42,324 nt of DNA. Origin: an uncultured Robiginitomaculum sp. Lineage in GTDB: Bacteria; Pseudomonadota; Alphaproteobacteria; Caulobacterales; Maricaulaceae. The stretch covers positions 1 to 42,324 of the forward strand of contig CALLVD010000034.1 of assembly GCA_938010385.1 (NCBI GenBank). The letters run 5' to 3'. Below, one piece after another: positions 15,645 through 23,791 of this stretch (its first letter is position 1; the number at the start of each line of letters is the position of its first letter). The notes under the pieces were generated by a model. The model saw only the letters and a program-made list of their open reading frames with translations. It was not told where the DNA came from and did no database searches. The position numbers and the translations under genes are program-made.

Positions 15645-18600
15645 GGTTTCGCTTTTTCAGGCGATTGCGGGGCAGTCTTGGCCGGCTTTTGCGGCGTAGG
15701 CCGGTCAAAAATGCGCCGCAAGAAACCGGGCGCAAACGCCGAGAGCGGATTAACCGCGATTTGCGTTTTCACAAACGGCCCCGAAACAGAATAGTTTAAG
15801 GCAAATATGCCCTCCCCTTCTTTTCCGACCACAATATCCCCCAAAAGCGGAACATTGCCGAGGACCGAATTGAAAGTATAGGCCGGCACCAAGACGCCGG
15901 CCACGTCCATTGTTTTTTCGTCAAAATCAATATCGCCGGAGGCCGTAATGCCAATCGCCGGACCGGAAGCGCGCGCATCGGTCAGGCGTAATTGCTGCTC
16001 TTCATATTCAAATGGCGCGGTCATTTTTTCAAAGTTCATCCCGTCGCCGGATAAGACTTCACCCAGGCCGGTCAGTGAGGCCAGAGTCAAAATGCGGGCA
16101 AAGACGGGCGCTTCCGTTAACTTAAAGTCCGTCAGATTGACCGTGCCGACCGCCGCGCCGGGCGCGCCGGCAGGCGGCAATTCTGCCTCGATTAAAAGAC
16201 GTCCGCCCTGAATATTGCTGAAATCAAAAACGCTTTTTAAAACAGCGCCCGCATCAGGGATATTCATTGTTACCGGCCTGACGCCGCCCGGGCCGGCGGT
16301 GACAGACGCCGTCAACGGCCCGGCGCCCGTTTCGCCGGCCAATAAGAGAGTTTCAAGCCCTTGGGCGGAGCTTCTCAGGCTGATTTTGGCCTGCTCTAAG
16401 CTGATATCATCGCGCACGCGCAGGCGCTCAAATGTGCCCGTCAGTCCTAACGGGAAACCGGCGGTATCATTATCAGCGCTCAGCGCCGCGGTGACCCACG
16501 GCTCTATGTTTAAATAATCGCCGCGCATTGTCAGCGCCAGCTCGCCGGCTTGCGGGGTCGAAGCGACCACGGCGCTGTCAATGAAACCGTCCAGACGCGC
16601 CGCCGGAAGGTTGAGACTGAGCAGACGCAAATCCTTGCCGAATTTTGCACGGCCGCGCACGTCCAGACCGGACGAGCTTAAAAACAAATCTGAGATTTGC
16701 GTTCCGCCTTCCTCTGTACGCGAAATCATAGCCGACAATGTCCCTGCTTGCCCGGACGGTTTGGACCAGATGTCTCCAAAATGCAGATCAGCCCGCGTCA
16801 AGTCGGCCGTAACCGTTGCGCCGGCCACACTGATACCCTTCCCTTTAGCGGCTAGATTAACGTCTACATCGCCTGAGAAATATTCACGAAAGCCGAAGCC
16901 AAGCCGGTCAAAATCGTCTCGGGTCATAGTCCCGGACAGATTGAAATCAGCATTCCCGCCGCCGTCCTCAAAACTGTCAACCAGCGAAAATTGCGCCGGC
17001 CAAGGGCCAACGTTGACAGGGCCTTTCAGGCTGAGCCCGTTGGAATCGAGCGCAAATTTCAGCTGCCCGTTTTCAATGCTGTGCGGTCCGATTTTAATCG
17101 GCGCTGAAACATTGGCAAAATCTGCACTCACCGTGTGGTTCATCAGATCCGGCCGATTAGGCATGCCGACGGGCCGGGAGAACACGTAATTTACAACGCC
17201 GCCGCCGGAAAATTCTTCCGGCTCAATGCCAAACCGGCTTGCATAATTAAACGGCGGCTCGTCGATAAATTTTAAAAGCTGCGTCAGCGCGCCTTGCGCA
17301 TTGACGGTCACGGTCATCGGCGCGCCAAGCGGCATAAATTGCGATATGTCAACACGGCTGTCGACGATAGAAATACCTTCGCCCAGATTTGCCGTGTCGA
17401 CCCCGATTGAAAAACTGTTTCCCCGCAGCAGGCCGCTTCCGGCGGCATTAGTCACGGGCGTCATCGTCGATATGAATTTTATATCCGCATTACGCACCGG
17501 GAAGGCCATTGAGAATTCTTCATTTGTCAGCCGGCCGCGAGCCAGTGAGGCCTCATTTATATCTGTCCGAATATCGATGCGCGAAACGTCAGCTTTCAGG
17601 ACAGACCGCTCCACCCAAGCCCGAGACACAGGCGCAATTTTTGGCGGCCAGTATTGCAAGACGTCGCGCTGCGTTAATGCGCCTTGTATATTTCCGGCCA
17701 GTTTCAGCTTTGACAGTTTAAACGGCCCGTCTTCGGGCTTACCTGCGACGTCTCCGGTCAGGTCGACAGTGAATCTGTCTGCCTCATATCGAAATGTTTT
17801 AATATCAGCTTCGCGAAACACGGGATCAATACGCGCCGTGACCCGGCCCGAATTCGCCGCAAAAGGCCCGCCATAATTCGGCGAGGCTTTGGCCTTAAAG
17901 TCAGAAATTATCATATCGAGATTGAAAGGCGCATTAATCGTCAGCGCGCCGCCCGGCGACTCCGGTGTTATAGTGCCGGCCGCATCAAGGGTGAAGTCTT
18001 CTGACGCCAGAAACGCACGATTGACTTTAATCGCGCCGGAGCCGGCGTCATAATCGGCGGACAGTTCGGCGGATTGGAAAGCGGCCGGCGCTTCCGCGGA
18101 TTTCATAGAGCCGCGACCTGCGCTTATGTTAACAGACAGACCGTCCAAACGCCCCGCCTTTCCCAAAGTCAGGTCAAAGTCAGCGTCCAGCGGCGCGTCC
18201 AGCGCAGCCGCTTTCGGAAAAGCGCCTGTTTGCGCGTTCATGCGCGCGGGATTTAAACCTTGCGTTTTCAGCTTAATTTTAATCAGCTCAAAATCATCAT
18301 CGGATGAAAAAGACAGCTGCACAGGGACCGGCGTTTGCGCATTCAGTTTTGCGCTGAAATCTGCTTTCAAAATTTCATCGGCATATTCATATGTGCCGGT
18401 AACGCCGCGTAAATTATGGGTCACGCCATTGGGCTCATTAATAATGAAAACATCAGCGTCTTTCAGCAGTACGCGCTCAACCCGCTTCCAGTCTGCCCGT
18501 CCCGCGCGAGACGTTTTTTTAGGGCGCTCTGACCGTCCGCCAACCGTGATATCAGCGCCGAGACTTTCAAAACTGTCCGGCGTACCCAGACCGAATTGCA

Positions 18601-19171
18601 CCGCTTTATCCTGCGTATATTTAATCGTGACCGCGCCGCCCTCAACACGGGTTTGGGTCGGCGTGAAAGTGCCGAAAATCAAATCGCGTAAATCAAACTG
18701 CGTATCCATGCTCGGCAAGGTTAAAAGCGCGTTGCCGTCTGCGCCGCGTATGACGGCATCTTTAGCGACCAAGGCGAGTGCAGAGTCTTGCGCGCGGTAC
18801 TGAACCTCAAAGCTTTTCAAATCCGCAGATTGCCCGTCAAATTTTTCCGAAAACCACAGGGCCGCGCTCGGCTTTAATGCGGACAGTTCGACCCGTTCAT
18901 TTTGCAAAAAGAAAAACAGCGCATTAAACCAAATAAAAATCAGGCCCAGCAGTAAAGTCAGCCCTTCAAACAAAAGCCCGAAGCCGATTTTCAACGCCTT
19001 TTGATCCGGGGTCAGGGTTTGCCCGCAATGGGTCAGCATCGCTTTTTGCTTGGCTTTTTGGTTATTTCGCCACGTTCGAATTTGCGCTGCGGTGCGCGCA
19101 ATTACCCCCGCAGCGGGCGCGCGCCCGGACTCATCACTGTTTTCTTGCGGCGAGACGTCACTATTCGTCAT
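15641..19171 (-). CDS. large AsmA/YhdP-like (DUF3971) inner-membrane-anchored envelope protein
   Basis: A 1176-residue protein with one membrane segment at about 62-90 (GFGLLFEGLTLLLGLIFIWF), preceded by a 60-residue cytosolic tail rich in Arg, Lys and Gln, and followed by a huge periplasmic part of beta-strand repeats. A recognisable block is GTMTRDDFDRLGFGFREYFS, and the C-terminal AsmA-like region (ITASGDIDFDEKTMDVAGVL, then NPLSAFAPGFLRRIFDR) is typical of YhdP/AsmA_2 proteins. The family forms hydrophobic grooves that carry phospholipid from inner to outer membrane and affects outer-membrane permeability. The tail ends in a Pro/Lys-rich stretch. The cytosolic extension is longer than in E. 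coli YhdP. Bcp is divergent at 19232. Confidence 0.85.
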   Translation of the reverse strand: MTNSDVSPQENSDESGRAPAAGVIARTAAQIRTWRNNQKAKQKAMLTHCGQTLTPDQKALKIGFGLLFEGLTLLLGLIFIWFNALFFFLQNERVELSALKPSAALWFSEKFDGQSADLKSFEVQYRAQDSALALVAKDAVIRGADGNALLTLPSMDTQFDLRDLIFGTFTPTQTRVEGGAVTIKYTQDKAVQFGLGTPDSFESLGADITVGGRSERPKKTSRAGRADWKRVERVLLKDADVFIINEPNGVTHNLRGVTGTYEYADEILKADFSAKLNAQTPVPVQLSFSSDDDFELIKIKLKTQGLNPARMNAQTGAFPKAAALDAPLDADFDLTLGKAGRLDGLSVNISAGRGSMKSAEAPAAFQSAELSADYDAGSGAIKVNRAFLASEDFTLDAAGTITPESPGGALTINAPFNLDMIISDFKAKASPNYGGPFAANSGRVTARIDPVFREADIKTFRYEADRFTVDLTGDVAGKPEDGPFKLSKLKLAGNIQGALTQRDVLQYWPPKIAPVSRAWVERSVLKADVSRIDIRTDINEASLARGRLTNEEFSMAFPVRNADIKFISTMTPVTNAAGSGLLRGNSFSIGVDTANLGEGISIVDSRVDISQFMPLGAPMTVTVNAQGALTQLLKFIDEPPFNYASRFGIEPEEFSGGGVVNYVFSRPVGMPNRPDLMNHTVSADFANVSAPIKIGPHSIENGQLKFALDSNGLSLKGPVNVGPWPAQFSLVDSFEDGGGNADFNLSGTMTRDDFDRLGFGFREYFSGDVDVNLAAKGKGISVAGATVTADLTRADLHFGDIWSKPSGQAGTLSAMISRTEEGGTQISDLFLSSSGLDVRGRAKFGKDLRLLSLNLPAARLDGFIDSAVVASTPQAGELALTMRGDYLNIEPWVTAALSADNDTAGFPLGLTGTFERLRVRDDISLEQAKISLRSSAQGLETLLLAGETGAGPLTASVTAGPGGVRPVTMNIPDAGAVLKSVFDFSNIQGGRLLIEAELPPAGAPGAAVGTVNLTDFKLTEAPVFARILTLASLTGLGEVLSGDGMNFEKMTAPFEYEEQQLRLTDARASGPAIGITASGDIDFDEKTMDVAGVLVPAYTFNSVLGNVPLLGDIVVGKEGEGIFALNYSVSGPFVKTQIAVNPLSAFAPGFLRRIFDRPTPQKPAKTAPQSPEKAKP

Positions 19172-19231
19172 GCCGGCTTTGACCCAAAGCCGCGCCGGGC
19201 CGTATACAGGTAAATCTGAAAGGACATTTCC

Positions 19232-19708
19232 ATGACTGACACGTTGACACTCGGCACAGCCGCTCCTGATTTTTCAATGCCCACCGCCGGCGGCGGCGCG
19301 ATTGCTTTATCTGATTTGGCCGGACATTGGGCCGTTATTTATTTCTACCCCAAAGACGATACGCCGGGATGCACAAAAGAGGCTATAGCGTTTACGGATC
19401 ACATTAAAGCCTTCGATGCACTTGGCGCGAAAATTATCGGCGTTTCGCGCGATAGCGTTGCCAAGCATGACAAGTTCAAAGACAAACATAATTTAGCCGT
19501 CACGCTCGCCTCCGACGAAGCCGGCAAGATGACCGAAGATTACGGCGTTTGGACGCAAAAAAGCATGTACGGCAAAACTTATATGGGCATTCAGCGCGCA
19601 ACGGTTTTAATTAATCCGGACGGCGAGATAGCGCATATCTGGCCGAAAGTCCGCGTCAAAGGCCATGTCGAAGACGTGCTGGAAACCTTGCAGGGTCTGG
19701 CCGGATAA
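19232..19708 (+). CDS. bcp: thioredoxin-dependent thiol peroxidase (Bcp/PrxQ), single-cysteine form
   Basis: Reduces hydrogen peroxide and organic hydroperoxides through a peroxidatic cysteine. It has 158 residues, as usual, with the active site YPKDDTPGCTKEAIAF. C47 is the peroxidatic residue, with T44 and P45 ahead of it. The E. coli enzyme has a second cysteine five residues later. Here that position is Ile, and C47 is the only cysteine in the protein, so it must use an external thiol or an intermolecular disulfide. AAGGA precedes the start. The stop overlaps the next start (TAATG), coupling it to the DUF455 protein. Confidence 0.95.
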   Translation: MTDTLTLGTAAPDFSMPTAGGGAIALSDLAGHWAVIYFYPKDDTPGCTKEAIAFTDHIKAFDALGAKIIGVSRDSVAKHDKFKDKHNLAVTLASDEAGKMTEDYGVWTQKSMYGKTYMGIQRATVLINPDGEIAHIWPKVRVKGHVEDVLETLQGLAG

Positions 19709-20532
19709 TGAGCGCGGGGCCAAGCGTTTTTGATCTGGCCTGCAATGTGCTGAACGCGGGTAAGCCGAACGCAAAAGTCGCGGCGGCGCATGCCCTGCGC
19801 GCCGCGTGGGATACAGGCGCGTTAAGCCTTGCCCCGGGCGCAGCGCCGCCCGCACGCCCTGCACGGCCGGCATTGCCGAAACTCGTGCCGCCTTATCAGG
19901 TCAAACGCCGCCGCCTCGGCACGCCGGCAGGCCGCGCCGCCTTGCTGCACGCCGTTGCCCATATTGAATTTAATGCCATAGATCTGGCCGCCGATATGAT
20001 TGCGCGCTTTGGCAGCTCTGACCGGATCAGCGACAGTGAACGGCCGTCCTTCATATCCGATTGGGCCGGCGTTTGTGATGACGAAGCCCGCCATTTTGAC
20101 CTTGTCCGCGCGCGCCTTTCGGCTTTGGATATGACATATGGCGACCTGCCCGCCCATGACGGCCTGTGGCAAGCGGCCGAGAAAACGGCTCAAGACGTCA
20201 CGGCGCGGCTCGTTATTGCGCCGATGGTCCTTGAAGCGCGGGGTCTGGACGTAACGCCGGCTATGATAGAAAAGCTTAAAGCGGCCGGCGATGAAGACAG
20301 CGCCGCCGTCCTGCAGATTATTTATGATGATGAAATCGGCCATGTTGCCGCCGGGCGACAATGGTACGCCGCAGTTTGCCGCCGCGCAGGGCTGGATGAG
20401 ACGCAAACCTTCCATGAAAAGGTCCGGCAATACTTTCACAGCCTGCTAAAACCGCCTTTTAATCACGAAGGCCGCGATTTGGCAGGTATGCCGTCAGAAT
20501 TCTATATGCCGCTTACGGAACCGGCTGCTTAG
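19708..20532 (+). CDS. DUF455 ferritin-like di-iron family protein
   Basis: A 274-residue cytosolic protein of the COG2833/DUF455 family, predicted to be a four-helix di-iron bundle. Candidate metal ligands in order are E87 (AHIEFNA), E126 and H129 (DEARHF), E176 (VLEARGLD), and E209 and H212 (DDEIGHV), the EX2H repeat pattern of ferritin-like proteins. The N-terminal 60 residues are helical, then a Pro/Ala-rich linker. The biochemical function is unknown. Translational coupling to the peroxiredoxin suggests a role in peroxide or iron handling, which is inference. The C-terminus HEGRDLAGMPSEFYMPL is well conserved in the family. No terminator is visible after it. Confidence 0.85.
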   Translation: MSAGPSVFDLACNVLNAGKPNAKVAAAHALRAAWDTGALSLAPGAAPPARPARPALPKLVPPYQVKRRRLGTPAGRAALLHAVAHIEFNAIDLAADMIARFGSSDRISDSERPSFISDWAGVCDDEARHFDLVRARLSALDMTYGDLPAHDGLWQAAEKTAQDVTARLVIAPMVLEARGLDVTPAMIEKLKAAGDEDSAAVLQIIYDDEIGHVAAGRQWYAAVCRRAGLDETQTFHEKVRQYFHSLLKPPFNHEGRDLAGMPSEFYMPLTEPAA

Positions 20533-20722
20533 AAAATCCGCCGTCACAGCTGAATATTGCAATGAAATCAGCAATTTGCCCGTTTCTTGCATCGGCAATG
20601 CTTTCATTTCGGCCTTACCGGGGAAAATATGACATTCATGGCGATATTGATTGTTTTTTTACTTGTAAGTCGTAGCATTTTTTTGTGTATTGTCTCAAAT
20701 CGGGGATCAAGCTTAGGGATTT

Positions 20723-21940
20723 ATGTTCGGTCATATACCACAATCAACGCGTGACACGCTAAACCGTGCCTTTCCGGAACGGCAAATCATCCACCGCACA
20801 GGCGGTCAGGTGCACTGCTTTAACATCGGACAGCGTTCGCAAATTATTGCGTCGACCGGCATTGCTCTCGTGGCCGGCTGGTGTTTGTTTTCCTTTGCCA
20901 GCCTTGCCCTAGGTAACAATCCGTTCGGCTCTATGGCCAAAGATGTGCGCCGCTTGGAAGCGCAGTTTGAGCGTCAACTTGTCGATGCGCAGGCCAAAGA
21001 GGCCAATGCCCGCCGTCTTTTAGAAGCGCAGCAGCGTGAATTTACGCAAGCCGCGGCCAGCTTTGAGCAAAAACACAGAACTTTGAAACAAATCTTAGGC
21101 GGCGGCGTCCTGTCAGATGAGAACGATCTCAGCCTGCCGACAAATTATGTCAGCCAAACCGTGCTGATGGCCCCTGTGACTCGCGACCGTATCGCGCGCC
21201 GTTCCCGTGTTGAGGCGATTGATACAGAAGATGCCGCGGTTCAAAACCTTCCCGGTGCAAGCCTGACCGGCCTGTCTACCGATCAAAATGACATTCTTAT
21301 CGAAGCTGAAAACAATGCTCTGAGCAGTATTGAGTTAAACCGGGCCGTTATTCGCAGCGCCGGTCTTGATGTGGACGAAGTTTTGCGCTCCGGCCCGTTC
21401 GGACAGGGCGGACCGCTCGTCACGAATACCGACGCCGGCACGGATGAAGGTCATTTTGGCTCACGCATTGACAGTATTCGGGCCCGCGTCTCGGAAGCTG
21501 ACGCGCTGAACCGGGCCATGATCTCCATGCCATTTGGCCACCCGATCTTGCAAGATCACTATCAAACCAGCGCCTATGGCCCGCGCAAAGACCCGTTTAC
21601 AAAACGCACAGCCTTCCACCAAGGCGTAGATTTCGGCGGCGCGAAAATGACAGAAATTGTCGCAACAGCGCCGGGCAAAGTCAGCTATGTCGGCATGAAT
21701 GGCGGCTATGGACGGGTTGTAGAAATTGAACACGACCACGGTATTAAGACGCGATACGCCCATTTGGCGAAAACTTACGTAAAACGCGGACAAAATATCG
21801 TCACAGGCGAAAAAATTGGTGGCATGGGGTCCACCGGCCGGAGTACAAGCACACATCTGCACTATGAAGTGATGTTCCAGGGCCGACAAACGGATCCCGG
21901 TAAATTTATGAAGGCCAGCCAATATGTTCAGCAAAAATAA
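20723..21940 (+). CDS. membrane-anchored M23 (LytM) peptidoglycan endopeptidase, LmdC-like
   Basis: A 405-residue bitopic protein with a cytosolic N-terminus of about 40 residues, a membrane segment at about 41-63 (IIASTGIALVAGWCLFSFAS), a coiled coil at about 72-125 and a periplasmic M23 domain at about 270-395. The zinc site is complete: H299 and D303 (HQGVD) and H380 in the HLH motif (378-380), with catalytic H347 (RYAHLAK), so it should be an active cross-link hydrolase. Its last 17 bases overlap the bactofilin gene. M23 peptidases of this build work with bactofilins in shape, stalk or bud formation in Hyphomonas, Rhodomicrobium and Helicobacter, with the cytosolic tail contacting the filament. 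The 190 bp upstream carry no other convincing gene. Confidence 0.92.
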   Translation: MFGHIPQSTRDTLNRAFPERQIIHRTGGQVHCFNIGQRSQIIASTGIALVAGWCLFSFASLALGNNPFGSMAKDVRRLEAQFERQLVDAQAKEANARRLLEAQQREFTQAAASFEQKHRTLKQILGGGVLSDENDLSLPTNYVSQTVLMAPVTRDRIARRSRVEAIDTEDAAVQNLPGASLTGLSTDQNDILIEAENNALSSIELNRAVIRSAGLDVDEVLRSGPFGQGGPLVTNTDAGTDEGHFGSRIDSIRARVSEADALNRAMISMPFGHPILQDHYQTSAYGPRKDPFTKRTAFHQGVDFGGAKMTEIVATAPGKVSYVGMNGGYGRVVEIEHDHGIKTRYAHLAKTYVKRGQNIVTGEKIGGMGSTGRSTSTHLHYEVMFQGRQTDPGKFMKASQYVQQK

Positions 21941-22361
21941 CGCTCCCGCCCCTGCTTCGAAATCCGCTGATGCTGCGCCGCGCAAAACAGCAAGCAGAAC
22001 AAGCTCCGGCGTTCCGTCAATCTTGGCCTCTGATCTTGTGATTACAGGCGAGATTGCAACAGATGGCGACGTCCAGGTCGAAGGCCGTTTGGACGGCAAT
22101 ATCACGGCAATGTCCCTGACAATCGGCGAGCAAGGCGCGGTCAACGGCACTATCAAAGCCGAAACGCTTCTTGTCCGCGGCAAGGTCACCGGCAAAATCA
22201 ATGCATCCAGCGTAGAATTGGCGGAAACCGCCAATGTCACGGCAGATATTGTTCAGGACCACCTGACCATCGCCAATGGCGCATTTTTTGACGGTAAATG
22301 TTCTCGCCGCAATAAGCCGGCTGCAGCAGCGCCTGCGAAAAAGGCGGCTGCCAAAGCCTAG
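21924..22361 (+). CDS. bacA: bactofilin
   Basis: A 145-residue cytoskeletal protein with a central right-handed beta-helix at about 33-115 (ITGEIATDGDVQVEGRLDG, GTIKAETLLVRGKVTGKINA), a disordered Ala/Ser/Lys N-terminus and an Ala/Lys-rich C-terminal tail. Bactofilins polymerise without nucleotide and bind the inner membrane through the N-terminus. The short N-terminal MFSKN is typical of membrane-binding bactofilins. It overlaps the upstream M23 peptidase in another frame, implying coupled synthesis. Its TAG interlocks with the stop of the convergent helicase gene (CTAG). The symbol follows Caulobacter/Hyphomonas use; orthology was not tested. Confidence 0.93.
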   Translation: MFSKNNAPAPASKSADAAPRKTASRTSSGVPSILASDLVITGEIATDGDVQVEGRLDGNITAMSLTIGEQGAVNGTIKAETLLVRGKVTGKINASSVELAETANVTADIVQDHLTIANGAFFDGKCSRRNKPAAAAPAKKAAAKA

Positions 22362-23668
22362 GCTCCGGCCTCCCCTAAATAATGAGCATGTCTGCGCTCG
22401 ACGATTACGTCGCGCGGGCTGAGCGGCCGGGTAAATGACAGGCCGGCCAAGCTCGTCGCGCGCGACAGGGCAACATAGGTCTGTCCCGAGGAAAACGCGC
22501 CGCGCTCCAGATCAATGCGCACATCTTCGAGCGTTAGCCCCTGCGCTTTGTGTATGGTCACAGCCCAAGCGAGCGTGAGCGGCATTTGGCTGTACGCGCC
22601 TGTGACCTCGACATCGAGCTCCTCTTTGGCGTCGTTCCACACATATTTCAGGGTTTCCCAGCTTGATTTGACGACATCATGGCTGCGGCCTGTATCGTCA
22701 AATTTCACAGATACCGTATCGGCACTGACAGATTGAACCGTGCCGAGAGAGCCATTGACCCAACGTTTTTGAACATCGTTTTTCAGTGCCATAACCCGCG
22801 CGCCGGCTTTCAGCGGCAGGCTCTGCGGCACCGGAAGTTTATCACCGCTCATATTAAACTTGCCGCTCAGCGTACCTTCAAAGAGCCGTTCAGGCCCCGC
22901 GATTTGCCCAAGCGCCGCGCGGTTATAGCCGGCGGCGGCGTTATTGGTCGCGGTCAAAACAAGCGGGGTGCGGCCGGCGCGGTGTGGCCTTGACGCCGCA
23001 TCATTGAGCACGCCCAAGGCAGCGGGCACATCGTCTCCCTCCCGCAGTTTTGACAAAAGCCTTTGAAATCGTTCATCTTTCTGGCGGTGTATCGTCGTCA
23101 GCGCAATGCGGCGGGGCGGATAGCGCTTAAAGACCTTAGCGGAATAAGCAAACGGGGTTTCGTAACCCATGCGCTGCAAAATGTCCTGTTCCTGCCGGCC
23201 GACAACGGGCGGCAGCTGATAAAAATCACCGACGAACACCATGCGCACACCGCCAAACGGGCGCTGACTGCGGCGGGCGCGCCGCAAAATTAAGTCCATG
23301 CCGTCTAAAATATCAGGGCGCACCATTGAAATTTCATCGACAATAATATGATCGACTTTTTTCCAAAGCCGGTTGGCGCGCTGTCCTGTCAGGGCGCGTT
23401 CGTCAATAATGCGCGGCGGCAAACGAAAGAAGCTGTGCAGCGTTTGCCCCGCGACATTAACGGCCGCAATCCCGGTCGGGGCCAAAACTGCCAAGTTCGG
23501 AAACGCGCCGCAGCTGCGCATATAGCGGATAAGCGTAGACTTACCCGTCCCTGCCTCGCCGGTAATCAGCATTGGCACAGCGCCGTTTTGCATATGCGAC
23601 AAGGCGGATTTCACCGCGTCGTCATCGCTGTACATGTCAGGCAGGGTCAGGTCTGTTATATCGCTCAT
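22358..23668 (-). CDS. PIF1-like superfamily 1B DNA helicase/ATPase
   Basis: A 436-residue protein with a full helicase core: Walker A GEAGTGKST (37-45), LAPTGIAAVNVAGQTLHSFF (motif Ia region), Walker B VDEISM (110-115), VGDFYQLPP (146-154), a TIHRQ element (190-195) and, C-terminally, the UvrD_C_2-type VTIHKAQGLTLEDV (369-382) and VALSRAT (398-404) blocks. These mark the PIF1/RecD-like group. PIF1 helicases unwind forks, G-quadruplexes and RNA-DNA hybrids. Small bacterial ones also occur as mobile-element or defence parts, but no such partner is seen here. It is convergent with bactofilin and divergent from the exported protein at 23792. Confidence 0.9.
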   Translation of the reverse strand: MSDITDLTLPDMYSDDDAVKSALSHMQNGAVPMLITGEAGTGKSTLIRYMRSCGAFPNLAVLAPTGIAAVNVAGQTLHSFFRLPPRIIDERALTGQRANRLWKKVDHIIVDEISMVRPDILDGMDLILRRARRSQRPFGGVRMVFVGDFYQLPPVVGRQEQDILQRMGYETPFAYSAKVFKRYPPRRIALTTIHRQKDERFQRLLSKLREGDDVPAALGVLNDAASRPHRAGRTPLVLTATNNAAAGYNRAALGQIAGPERLFEGTLSGKFNMSGDKLPVPQSLPLKAGARVMALKNDVQKRWVNGSLGTVQSVSADTVSVKFDDTGRSHDVVKSSWETLKYVWNDAKEELDVEVTGAYSQMPLTLAWAVTIHKAQGLTLEDVRIDLERGAFSSGQTYVALSRATSLAGLSFTRPLSPRDVIVERRHAHYLGEAGA

Positions 23669-23791
23669 ATGCCTGCCTAAAACGGTTCGGGCCCGGGCCG
23701 CAAGCGAATGTGAACACCGGACAACTGCCGCATTCAGCCTTTATACAGGGGCTGTGCAGCAATGAGGGTCTGCACATTAACGGAGGCAGAC

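Noticed and set aside
20629-20754. 41-residue hydrophobic frame with a GGGGA ribosome-like site before the M23 gene
   Set aside because: It runs 32 bases into the M23 coding start, its hydrophobicity comes from T-runs in the leader, and nothing supports translation; conservation could revive it.
22358-23668. PIF1-like helicase as part of a defence or mobile island
   Set aside because: No nuclease, toxin, integrase or repeat is nearby, and neighbours are core chromosomal genes.
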